This document shows, in pieces, positions 24,473 to 32,033 of a stretch of DNA of 64,000 bases. Under the pieces are notes generated by a model, which made no database searches, was not told where the DNA came from, and saw nothing but the letters and a program-made list of their open reading frames with translations. Each line of letters begins with the position of its first letter. Position 1 is the first letter of the stretch. Both the position numbers and the translations under genes were made by a program. Origin of the DNA: Actinocrispum wychmicini (lineage in GTDB: Bacteria > Actinomycetota > Actinomycetes > Mycobacteriales > Pseudonocardiaceae); the NCBI RefSeq assembly GCF_004345645.1, contig NZ_SLWS01000001.1:1305546-1369545 (forward strand). The letters are read 5' to 3'.

Positions 24473-25984
24473 TTATTCCTTCTCGACCCAGTCAAAGGTC
24501 TTGGTGACGGCCTTCTTCCAGTCCTTGTAGAGCTTGTCGCGCTGGTCGTCGGCCATGGTCGGTTCCCACTGCTTGTCCTTGGCCCAGTTGGTGCGGATGT
24601 CGTCCTCACCGGACCAGAACCCGACCGCGAGACCGGCGGCGTACGCGGCGCCCAGGGCGGTGGTCTCGGCGACCACCGGCCGGATCACCGGCACCCCGAG
24701 CAGGTCCGCCTGGAACTGCATGAGCAGTTCGTTGGCGACCATGCCGCCGTCGACCTTCAGCGCGGTGAGCGGCACGCCTGAGTCGGCGTTCATCGCGTCG
24801 ATCACCTCACGCGACTGGAACGCTGTGGCTTCGAGCACCGCACGCGCCAAGTGTCCTTTGTTGACGAACCGGGTCAGGCCGACGATCGCGCCACGCGCGT
24901 CCGACCGCCAGTACGGCGCGAACAGGCCGGAGAACGCCGGTACGAAGTAGCAGCCGCCGTTGTCCTCGACGGACCGGGCCTGGGCCTCGATCTCCGCGGC
25001 CGTGGTGATCATGCCGAGGTTGTCCCGGATCCACTGCACCAGCGAGCCGGTGACCGCGATCGAGCCCTCCAGGGCGTACACCGTGTCGTTCGAGCCGATC
25101 TTGTAGCAGACCGTGGTGAGCAGTCCGTTCTCGCTCATCACCTTTTCGGTGCCGGTGTTGAGCAGGACGAAGTTGCCGGTGCCGTAGGTGTTCTTGGCCT
25201 CGCCGGGGGACAGGCACGCCTGGCCGAACGTGGCCGCCTGCTGGTCGCCGAGGATGCCCGCGATCGGCACGCCGGCCAGCGCGCCGCGCTCACGCACGTT
25301 GCCGTAGACCTCCGAGGAGGACCTGATCTCCGGCAGCATGGCCAGTGGAACGCCCATCTCCCGGGCGATCTCCTCGTCCCACTGGAGGGTGTCCAGGTCC
25401 ATCAGCATGGTCCGGGACGCGTTGGTCGGGTCGGTGGCGTGCACCCCGCCCTCCGGGCCGCCGGTCATGTTCCACAGCACCCAGGTGTCCATGTTGCCGA
25501 ACAGCAGTTCGCCGTTCTCCGCCCTGGCCCTGGCACCGTCCACATTGTCCAGGATCCAGCGGATCTTCGGGCCGGAGAAGTACGTCGCCAGCGGCAGGCC
25601 GGTCTTCGTCCGGTACCGCTCCTGCCCGCCGCCCAACGCGCCCAGCTCGTCGACGATCCGGTCGGTCCGGGTGTCCTGCCACACGATCGCGTTGTAGACC
25701 GGCTTTCCGGTGGCCTTCTCCCACACCACGGCGGTTTCGCGCTGGTTGGTGATGCCGACCACGGCGATGTCGGCGATGACGAGGTCGGCCTTGGCGAGCG
25801 CGCCGGCCGCCACCGCACGGGTGTTGCGCCAGACTTCGTCAGGGTCGTGTTCGACCCAGCCGGCCCGGGGGAAGATCTGCTCGTGCTCCTTCTGGTCGAC
25901 CGCCACCACCCGGCCGTCATGGCTGAAGATCATGCAGCGGGTCGATGTGGTGCCCTGGTCGATCGCGGCCACATACTGGGCCAT
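24473..25984 (-). CDS. glpK: glycerol kinase
   Basis: A 503-residue FGGY-family kinase that phosphorylates glycerol to sn-glycerol-3-phosphate, trapping it in the cell. Visible motifs are the N-terminal [14 protein letters not shown] phosphate loop, GITNQRET, the conserved WQDTRTD block, [13 protein letters not shown] and the C-terminal FGGY signature [19 protein letters not shown]. The ATG at 25984 is chosen because the fold begins there; the frame is open a further 96 bp upstream without family sequence. It lies 14 bp after glpF, so the two are one operon. It ends towards the 47-bp palindrome. Confidence 0.96.
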   Translation of the reverse strand: MAQYVAAIDQGTTSTRCMIFSHDGRVVAVDQKEHEQIFPRAGWVEHDPDEVWRNTRAVAAGALAKADLVIADIAVVGITNQRETAVVWEKATGKPVYNAIVWQDTRTDRIVDELGALGGGQERYRTKTGLPLATYFSGPKIRWILDNVDGARARAENGELLFGNMDTWVLWNMTGGPEGGVHATDPTNASRTMLMDLDTLQWDEEIAREMGVPLAMLPEIRSSSEVYGNVRERGALAGVPIAGILGDQQAATFGQACLSPGEAKNTYGTGNFVLLNTGTEKVMSENGLLTTVCYKIGSNDTVYALEGSIAVTGSLVQWIRDNLGMITTAAEIEAQARSVEDNGGCYFVPAFSGLFAPYWRSDARGAIVGLTRFVNKGHLARAVLEATAFQSREVIDAMNADSGVPLTALKVDGGMVANELLMQFQADLLGVPVIRPVVAETTALGAAYAAGLAVGFWSGEDDIRTNWAKDKQWEPTMADDQRDKLYKDWKKAVTKTFDWVEKE

Positions 25985-25998
25985 CAGGCTTGTCCTTT

Positions 25999-26715
25999 CT
26001 AGACGGCGACTTTGTAGAGAAGAGCGGCGAGCGTGCCGCCGACGAGCGGTCCGACGACGGGTATCCACGAGTATCCCCACTGCGGGCTACCTTTGCCGCG
26101 GATCGGCAGCAGGGCGTACGCGATGCGTGGGCCGAGGTCACGCGCCGGGTTGATGGCGTATCCCGTGGGGCCGCCCAGCGAGGTGCCGATCACGAGCACC
26201 ACGAACGCGACGCCGGCGTAGCTCAGTGCCGCGTTCCCGGGCGGGTTGAACACGATCCAGCCGACCAGCACGAACGTGCCGATGATCTCGGTCACCAGGT
26301 TCCACACGGTGTTCCGGATCTGCGGGATCGTCGAGAAGATGCCGAGCGTGCCGCTCGGGTTGTCGTGCTTGTCGAACTGCAGCTTGTACGTCAGCCAGCA
26401 GAGGACCGCGCCGATGAACCCGCCGAGCATCTGGCCGGCGAAGTAGATCGGCACGTCCGCCCATTTGGTGCTGCCTTTGATGGCCAGGCCGAGCGTGACC
26501 GCGGGGTTCAGGTGCGCGCCGCTCGGGTTGGCGATGCTCGCCCCGGTGAAGACCGCGAATCCCCAGCCGATATTGATGAAGAGTGGACCGCCGCCGTTGC
26601 CGTTCGTGCGTTGCAGCACATGGTTCGCCACCACACCGGTACCGAGCAGGATCAGTATCGCGGTACCGAATGTCTCCCAGAAGAAGATCGTTCCCGCGCT
26701 CATCTCCACGGTCAT
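25999..26715 (-). CDS. glpF: glycerol uptake facilitator (aquaglyceroporin)
   Basis: A 238-residue MIP-family channel with six membrane helices. Both NPA-type half-helices are present: [12 protein letters not shown] and [12 protein letters not shown]. The Asp after the second NPAR is the mark of glycerol-conducting GlpF rather than water-only channels. The ATG at 26715 is preferred over the GTG at 26727, because GGAGG stands 6 nt before it. It is first in the glpF-glpK operon. The 254-bp gap to the divergent glpD contains a CGTTAG/CTAACG dyad that may be an operator. No glycerol-sensing IclR gene is in the window. Confidence 0.94.
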   Translation of the reverse strand: MTVEMSAGTIFFWETFGTAILILLGTGVVANHVLQRTNGNGGGPLFINIGWGFAVFTGASIANPSGAHLNPAVTLGLAIKGSTKWADVPIYFAGQMLGGFIGAVLCWLTYKLQFDKHDNPSGTLGIFSTIPQIRNTVWNLVTEIIGTFVLVGWIVFNPPGNAALSYAGVAFVVLVIGTSLGGPTGYAINPARDLGPRIAYALLPIRGKGSPQWGYSWIPVVGPLVGGTLAALLYKVAV

Positions 26716-26800
26716 CGCCACCTCCACGTCCGAGGGCAGGGACGTGGGCCCGACGACGCTGCCGGGTGGGCGACGTCACCGAACCCACGGTGACCAGCGA

Positions 26801-26818
26801 CGTTAGTGGGCGCTAACG
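26801..26818. promoter_or_regulatory. dyad upstream of glpF-glpK, possible operator
   Basis: CGTTAG (26801-26806) and CTAACG (26813-26818) form a perfect 6-bp inverted repeat with a 6-bp spacer. It lies about 86 bp ahead of the glpF start and about 150 bp before the divergent glpD, so it may bind a glycerol-responsive regulator coded elsewhere. The rest of 26716-26969 shows nothing else clear. Confidence 0.4.
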
Positions 26819-26969
26819 CCGCTGTCCATGATCCGGCCGGCGTTGTGTCGATGTTCGGCTCACTGGACATTCACATCGGCCATGTCACGTGCGCGCCGGG
26901 CGCGGGCGCGCCATCTTGGCGGTAGCGTGAGGCTGTCAGCTTTCAGTCAACTCGGGCAGGAGGCGCTTC

Positions 26970-28730
26970 GTGGCCAGCCGGAAGCCGAGGCAGCCAGTTC
27001 GCACCATCGACCCGGTGACCGTCCCCGGCCGCCTGGGTCCGGCGGAACGGGAGGATTCGTGGCGCCGGCTGGGTGAGGAGACGTTCGACCTGGTCGTGGT
27101 CGGCGGCGGCGTGGTCGGCGCGGGCACGGCGCTGGACGCGGCCACCCGCGGCCTGAAGGTCGCCCTGGTGGAGGCCCGCGACCTCGCGTCCGGGACGTCC
27201 AGCAGGTCGTCCAAGCTGTTCCACGGCGGCCTGCGTTACCTGGAGCAGCTCGAGTTCGGCCTGGTCCGGGAGGCCCTGCGGGAACGTGAGCTGATGCTCA
27301 CCCTGCTCGCGCCGCACCTGGTCAAGCCGGTGAGCTTCCTGTACCCGCTGACGCACAGGCTCTGGGAGCGGCCGTACACCGCGGCCGGCCTGTTCCTGTA
27401 CGACACGATGGGCGGCGCCCGCTCGGTGCCCGGCCAGAAGCACCTGACGCGGGCCGGCGCGTTGCGCATGGTGCCCGCCCTGAAACGGGACGCCCTGATC
27501 GGCGGTATCCGCTACTACGACGCCCAGGCCGACGACGCCCGGCACACCATGACGGTGGCGCGGACCGCAGCCCACTACGGCGCGGTGGTCCGGACATCCA
27601 CCCAGGTCACCGGGTTCATCCGGGAGGCCGACCGGGTGTCCGGGGTGCGCGTGCGGGACGTGGAGGACGGCCGGGAGACGGAGATCAAGGCCAACGCGGT
27701 GGTCAACTCCACCGGCGTGTGGACCGACGAGCTGCAGCGGCTGTCCGGCAGCCGTGGCCGGTTCCGCGTCCAGGCCAGCAAAGGCGTCCACATCGTGGTG
27801 CCGCGCGACCGGATCGTCTCGGAGTCCGGCCTGATCCTTAGGACCGAGAAGTCGGTGCTGTTCGTGATCCCGTGGGGCAGTCACTGGATCGTGGGGACGA
27901 CGGACACCGAGTGGAACCTGGACCTGGCGCACCCGGCCGCGACCAAGGCCGACATCGACTACATCCTTGACCACGTCAACACGGTCCTGGCCACCCCGCT
28001 CACCCACGACGACATCGAAGGCGTCTACGCCGGACTGCGGCCGCTGCTGGCCGGGGAGAGCGAGGAGACGTCGAAGCTGTCCCGGGAGCACGCGGTTGCC
28101 CGCGTCGCCCCCGGTCTGGTGGCGATCGCCGGCGGCAAGTACACGACATACCGTGTGATGGCGGCGGACGCGGTCGACGCGGCGTCGGTTGACCTGCCGG
28201 GTCGGATCCAGTCGTCGATCACCGACAAGGTGCCGTTGCTGGGCGCGGACGGCTACCACGCGCTGGTGAACCAGGCGGACCAGCTGGCGGTGAAGGCCGG
28301 GGTGCATCCGTACCGGGTGCGTCACCTGCTCAACCGGTACGGCTCGATGGTGCACGAGCTGCTGGCCCTGGCGGCGAACCGGCCGGAGCTGCTGAAGCCA
28401 TTGACCGCCGCCCCGGACTACCTGCAGGTGGAAGCGGTCTACGCCACCAGCCACGAGGGCGCTCTGCACCTGGAGGACGTGCTGGCCCGGCGGACCAGGA
28501 TCTCGATCGAGTACGCGCACCGAGGCGTGGACGCGGCGGAGCAGGTGGCCAACCTGATGGCCGAGATCCTCGGCTGGGACGCCGCGACCATGAAACGCGA
28601 GATCGACGTCTACACGGCCAGGGTGAACGCGGAACGCGACTCCCAGACCCAGCCCGACGACCAGGCGGCGGACGCCCTGCGCTCGGCCGCCCCGGAAGCC
28701 CGAGCCCGCATCATCGAGTCGGTCTCCTGA
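26970..28730 (+). CDS. glpD: glycerol-3-phosphate dehydrogenase (FAD, quinone-linked)
   Basis: A 586-residue GlpD-type enzyme that oxidises glycerol-3-phosphate to dihydroxyacetone phosphate at the membrane and passes electrons to quinone. The FAD-binding VVVGGGVVGAGTALDAATRG, the substrate region SGTSSRSSKLFHGGLRYLEQ, IPWGSHWIVGTTDTEW and AGGKYTTYRVMA are typical. The GTG at 26970 has AGGAGG 6 nt upstream. It is divergent from glpF-glpK, which make its substrate, so the locus covers glycerol uptake, phosphorylation and oxidation. In M. tuberculosis glpD2 lies next to lpdA; here lpdA is about 8 kb away, with the accessory island and other genes between. Confidence 0.95.
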   Translation: MASRKPRQPVRTIDPVTVPGRLGPAEREDSWRRLGEETFDLVVVGGGVVGAGTALDAATRGLKVALVEARDLASGTSSRSSKLFHGGLRYLEQLEFGLVREALRERELMLTLLAPHLVKPVSFLYPLTHRLWERPYTAAGLFLYDTMGGARSVPGQKHLTRAGALRMVPALKRDALIGGIRYYDAQADDARHTMTVARTAAHYGAVVRTSTQVTGFIREADRVSGVRVRDVEDGRETEIKANAVVNSTGVWTDELQRLSGSRGRFRVQASKGVHIVVPRDRIVSESGLILRTEKSVLFVIPWGSHWIVGTTDTEWNLDLAHPAATKADIDYILDHVNTVLATPLTHDDIEGVYAGLRPLLAGESEETSKLSREHAVARVAPGLVAIAGGKYTTYRVMAADAVDAASVDLPGRIQSSITDKVPLLGADGYHALVNQADQLAVKAGVHPYRVRHLLNRYGSMVHELLALAANRPELLKPLTAAPDYLQVEAVYATSHEGALHLEDVLARRTRISIEYAHRGVDAAEQVANLMAEILGWDAATMKREIDVYTARVNAERDSQTQPDDQAADALRSAAPEARARIIESVS

Positions 28731-28731
28731 C

Positions 28732-28775
28732 CGTCCCGGAACGCGCGACACGGCGTCCGGGAACGCGTGACACGG
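28732..28775. repeat. tandem 22-bp direct repeat
   Basis: Two 22-bp units (28732-28753 and 28754-28775) share 20 of 22 bases, both reading CGTCC.GGAACGCG.GACACGG. They fill almost the entire 50-bp gap between the stops of glpD and the convergent espG-like gene. No stem is formed, so it is not an ordinary terminator. Confidence 0.7.
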
Positions 28776-28780
28776 CTGGG

Positions 28781-29581
28781 TCAGTGAGTGGCGCCTTCGG
28801 CGTGGAGTTCGGTGAGGTGGTGCAGCAGGCGGCGGTGGTCCGCCGGGGAGATCGTCGTCCAGGCTTCGCCGTTGGCCTCGGTCCGGCGGACCTGGAGGTA
28901 CCGGCCGGCTTCGGTGTCGAAGAAGCTGATCACCCTGGGGGTTCGGATCCGGCGGCCCCACTTGTCCCGGGCCGCGCCGCCGAACTGGCCCTGGCGCAGC
29001 ACGTCGCCGATCATCGTCCGGAGCGCGTCGGCGTCGACGTCCCGCAGGCCGCGGCGGCGCAGCGAGGCTTCGAAGTCCTTGGGGGCGGTGGCGTCGCGGG
29101 CCGCTCCCTCGAAGTCCTTGCTCGGCAGGGTGACCGAGTGGCCGGGGCCCGCGGTTGCCGGCGGCAGCACCGAAAGCGCGTGCCTGGGCAGGCCGAGACC
29201 GTCCGCGGACCGCAGGGTCAGGGTGTCGCCTTCCTGGGTGGCCAGGACGCCCGCGTCGTCCGTCGCCGCCGCCAGCAGGCGCACACTCCGGCCGACCCAG
29301 AGCCGGCCGTCCAGTTCCCGCAGCGGCCGGGCGATCAGGCGCAGCAATGTCACCAGTTCCGGGGACAGCGACACCGAACGTCCGAGGCCCCTGGCTTCGA
29401 GCGACTCCCAGACCCGCTCGACCAGGAGCGCACGTTCCGTGTTCGTCCGGCCCGGCGAGGGCACCTTCAGGATCAGCGGCATGTCGCCGAGGTCAAGGTG
29501 CTCCCAGAGCACGTCGAATTCGAGCGCGGTGAGGGTGATCGCCTCGCCGAGGCCGGTCTCGTCCAGTCCCGTGTCGAACAT
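28781..29581 (-). CDS. EspG-family ESX (type VII) secretion chaperone
   Basis: A 266-residue EspG-like protein. The N-terminal ITLTALEFDVLWEHLDLGDMP strand-helix, the middle PLRELDGRLWVG segment and the C-terminal GRRIRTPRVISFFDTEAGRYL are typical of the family, which binds PE/PPE pairs in the cytosol and brings them to the ESX machine. The ATG at 29581 is used; an equally possible GTG at 29587 overlaps the PPE gene stop. It ends the PE-PPE-EspG operon. No Ecc core component is in the window, so the transporter must be elsewhere. Confidence 0.85.
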   Translation of the reverse strand: MFDTGLDETGLGEAITLTALEFDVLWEHLDLGDMPLILKVPSPGRTNTERALLVERVWESLEARGLGRSVSLSPELVTLLRLIARPLRELDGRLWVGRSVRLLAAATDDAGVLATQEGDTLTLRSADGLGLPRHALSVLPPATAGPGHSVTLPSKDFEGAARDATAPKDFEASLRRRGLRDVDADALRTMIGDVLRQGQFGGAARDKWGRRIRTPRVISFFDTEAGRYLQVRRTEANGEAWTTISPADHRRLLHHLTELHAEGATH

Positions 29582-29583
29582 CG

Positions 29584-30756
29584 TCACTGACGATACGGCC
29601 CCGTCCCGATCACGGGTGGGGGAACCTCCGACCCGGCGCCTTCGACACTCTCCGTGATCTTCTCGTCCTCGCGCCGGTCGCGCCGGCGCCGAGGCTGCAC
29701 GGGCTCGACCGCTTCGGGGTTGTTCCACCCCGACATCACCGGTTCGCCCATCCGCCGAGGGATCGCACGGTCCGCGCCGCCGCCACCGCCGACGGACGCG
29801 GCCGTCGTGGGTGTCGTGGCCGACGGCGAAACGCTGCCTCCGCCACCCGGAACCATCGGAACGTTCTCCATCATGGAACCGGAGGCGGCCGCCGGGACCT
29901 TGGGGCCGGCGGAAAGCCTGCGCGAGTTGTCGGAGTCCTGCTGGCGGGTGGGGGCCACCGGTGCCAGCGGCGCCATGCCGGTCATCGGGCTCTCCGGCGG
30001 TGGAGCGGCCAGCGTCGGCACCCGCAGCTCGATCTCGGGTGCCATCGGACCGGCGAAACCGGCCTGTGCGACGGCCTCGCGCGGCAGGTGCCCGCTGAAG
30101 CGCTGTGGCGGCTCGGCCGGCTCCACCGGGGCGGCGGCCGGCGCGGACGACACCTGGGTCGTCGACGGCACGAGGTCAAGGATGTTCAACAGGTTGTGGC
30201 CACGGTTGCCGTGATGGCCGGCCGTGTCAGGAGGTTCCGGGAACGACGGCAGCGCGTCCGCGGTCGTCGTGGTGTCGTTCTGGTACATGACCATCGCCTC
30301 GAACGCCTTGCGGGCCGCCTCGGACGTGGCGCGCTCGATGGGCTCGTGATCCGACTGCAGGTCAATGAGTTGCTGCACCGGTGCGAGCGCGGGATCCGGC
30401 TTGGGCGTCGAACCAGGCGCGGGCATGGCCGCACGGACCCTGGCCACGTGTTCGGCCTGCTGCTCGACCGACGCCTGCATCGCCGCGGCGTCCGTGGCCG
30501 CCGGCCCGGCCCAGGTGGCGATGTCGGACAGCTGGGCGAACGCCGCGTTCGCCGCCTTGCCCGACCAGGACGCCTCGGCCTGTGCGACGGCTTTCTGCAG
30601 ATCCTGGCCGATGTCGTGCAGGGCCGCCGACAGGGCGGACCAGCGCGCGGCCGGTTCGGCCGACGCACCCGCCCCGGGCCCGTTCTGTAACTGCGTGTAC
30701 AACTCCGCGTGGCTGAAGCCGCGCCACCTTGTGATGTCCAGCTCTTCGCGCGTCAC
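29584..30756 (-). CDS. PPE-domain protein, likely type VII secretion substrate
   Basis: A 390-residue protein. The first ~150 residues form the helical PPE-type hairpin (ARWSALSAALHDIGQDLQKA, with WSG at 64-66). A long Gly/Pro/His-rich and acidic linker follows, then a basic C-terminal part containing RRMGEPVMSGWNNPEAVEP. PPE proteins pair with PE proteins and are exported by ESX systems. The partner here is the PE-like gene just upstream (4-bp gap), and the EspG chaperone overlaps its stop. The linker with Thr/Pro/Gly runs is typical of the Pseudonocardiales version. Its function at the surface is unknown. Confidence 0.82.
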   Translation of the reverse strand: MTREELDITRWRGFSHAELYTQLQNGPGAGASAEPAARWSALSAALHDIGQDLQKAVAQAEASWSGKAANAAFAQLSDIATWAGPAATDAAAMQASVEQQAEHVARVRAAMPAPGSTPKPDPALAPVQQLIDLQSDHEPIERATSEAARKAFEAMVMYQNDTTTTADALPSFPEPPDTAGHHGNRGHNLLNILDLVPSTTQVSSAPAAAPVEPAEPPQRFSGHLPREAVAQAGFAGPMAPEIELRVPTLAAPPPESPMTGMAPLAPVAPTRQQDSDNSRRLSAGPKVPAAASGSMMENVPMVPGGGGSVSPSATTPTTAASVGGGGGADRAIPRRMGEPVMSGWNNPEAVEPVQPRRRRDRREDEKITESVEGAGSEVPPPVIGTGPYRQ

Positions 30757-30760
30757 TAGC

Positions 30761-31081
30761 TCACCCCTGGCCGTGCTGGCTCATCGAGACGTTCTTGTCT
30801 TCCTCGGACTCGCGGTAGTCGCCCGCCGCCTTGGTCAGCTTGTCCACCATGACGCCCAGTGCGTCGCGGTAGGTCCGCAAGCTGTCCATCGCGTCCTGCG
30901 ACACCGTGTTGATCCGGTAACCGGCGTACTCACTGATCGGGTCGCTCGCCCATAACGGTGTCACGCTCGCGTTCGACGAGGCCAGCCTGATCTGCTCGTC
31001 GACCTTGGCCAGCGCGTCCGAAAACACCGTCCGCAGTTTGGGCACCACTGCCGGGTCGAACTGGATTCCCTCGTCCGCCAC
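30761..31081 (-). CDS. PE-like small type VII substrate
   Basis: A 106-residue helical protein. It resembles the PE-type partner of PPE proteins: an N-terminal helix, a turn (SDPISEYAGYRI), a second helix and a C-terminal YRESE (89-93), which fits the Yxxx[D/E] type VII export signal. The GTG at 31081 has GGAGG about 7 nt upstream, so the longer frame is not used. It opens the three-gene operon with the PPE and EspG genes. It is a PE-like protein by position and shape rather than by clear sequence match. Confidence 0.75.
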   Translation of the reverse strand: MADEGIQFDPAVVPKLRTVFSDALAKVDEQIRLASSNASVTPLWASDPISEYAGYRINTVSQDAMDSLRTYRDALGVMVDKLTKAAGDYRESEEDKNVSMSQHGQG

Positions 31082-31172
31082 GCCATCCTCCCGCCGAGAT
31101 CGCCTGTGGGTGTCAACCGTATCCAATACCGACGCTCGGATACGACTATTGGTTCACTTGGCACCGATCTGT

Positions 31173-31706
31173 TCAGCCGACGGCAACCCAATGGAGTAAC
31201 CGAACCGACCGGTCGCCCATCTGCTCGACACTCTCCCCGGTGAGCCGGAAGCCGCACTTCTCGGCCACCCGCCGGGACCGCACGTTGTCCGCATGGTGCT
31301 GGTAACCGATCCTGGTCAGGCCGAGAAAGCCGAACCCGAACCGCACAGCCGCGGCCAACGCCGTCGACGCAACCCCGCGACCGCGATGCGACGGATGAGT
31401 CCAACACGCGGCCTGCGCCCCGTCCGGCCCCTCGTCGAGACCACGCAGGTCGACCTCGCCGAGCAACGCTCCGGTTGTCGGCTCGGCCACCGCCCACGAA
31501 CACCGCACACCGCGTTTCCATTCGGAGTCACGGCGTTGGATGTACGCGAGCGCGTCCCCGAGGTCCTCGATCTGATAGTCGGCGACCCAGCGACGGGTCT
31601 CCAGATCGGTGAACGCCTCGACGATCGCCGGCCGGTCATCGAGCAGGTCATCAGCCCGCAACGCCCGCAGATAGTAACCGCCAGCGTTGATCTCGATCGG
31701 CTCCAC
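31173..31706 (-). CDS. GNAT family acetyltransferase (RimJ-like)
   Basis: A 177-residue GNAT acetyltransferase. It begins YYLRALRADD (motif C/D), has FTDLETRRWVAD and the acetyl-CoA loop HPSHRGRGVASTALAAAVRFGF, and ends IGYQHHADNVRSRRVAEKCGFRL. This layout is typical of RimJ/RimL-like N-acetyltransferases that act on protein N termini or small amines. The GTG at 31706 is chosen because the fold begins there. The frame is open upstream only because it runs through the dispersed repeat, whose conserved reading is coincidental. The acceptor is unknown. It is divergent from the FtsX-like permease. Confidence 0.87.
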   Translation of the reverse strand: MEPIEINAGGYYLRALRADDLLDDRPAIVEAFTDLETRRWVADYQIEDLGDALAYIQRRDSEWKRGVRCSWAVAEPTTGALLGEVDLRGLDEGPDGAQAACWTHPSHRGRGVASTALAAAVRFGFGFLGLTRIGYQHHADNVRSRRVAEKCGFRLTGESVEQMGDRSVRLLHWVAVG

Positions 31707-31714
31707 AGTGTCTG

Positions 31715-31868
31715 ATTGTCCTCGCTCCGCTCGGACGAGGTTTGGCCGCCTGAAGCCGGTCATTTCCACCCCAGCCCACGCTACCGACATCTTCGCTCGG
31801 GGCTGGCCACCGCTGGGCTCGGGGCGATGTCGGGCGTGTTCTGGGGCGTAAATGACCGGCGCGGCCAA
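31715..31868. repeat. 154-bp dispersed hairpin repeat, copy B
   Basis: Second copy of the element at 15245-15398, in the same orientation and of the same length. Conserved blocks are ATTGTCCTCGCT at the left, TTGGCCGCC, TCATTTCCACCCC, CGACATCTTCGCT, GGGGCGATGTCGGGCGTGTT and GGGGCGTAAATGACCGGCGC to the right end. The internal inverted halves are kept. It lies between the divergent acetyltransferase and permease genes. The remaining bases to 32033 hold the permease leader and no further gene. Confidence 0.82.
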
Positions 31869-32033
31869 ACCGGGACTGGTGTCATCTCCGCGTTGCTCCG
31901 TTCTGGCGGCTTTGGCTTCCACCCCACGGTATCGGTCTGCACTGACATTATTCGGTGCCCTGGTGGGTGGGGATGGCGTTCCGATTGGGCAACGACTTGG
32001 TGTCGTCCGGTCATCGGCCGATACCTTTCAGCG

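Noticed and set aside
26943..28961. 672-residue minus-strand frame opposite glpD
   Set aside because: Low-complexity His/Arg/Val-rich product typical of antisense in high-GC genes; glpD on the other strand is complete and certain.
31707..31922. N-terminal extension of the acetyltransferase through the repeat
   Set aside because: The similar residues in both repeat copies follow from repeated DNA; the acetyltransferase fold starts at 31706, and copy A shows the same reading with no gene attached.
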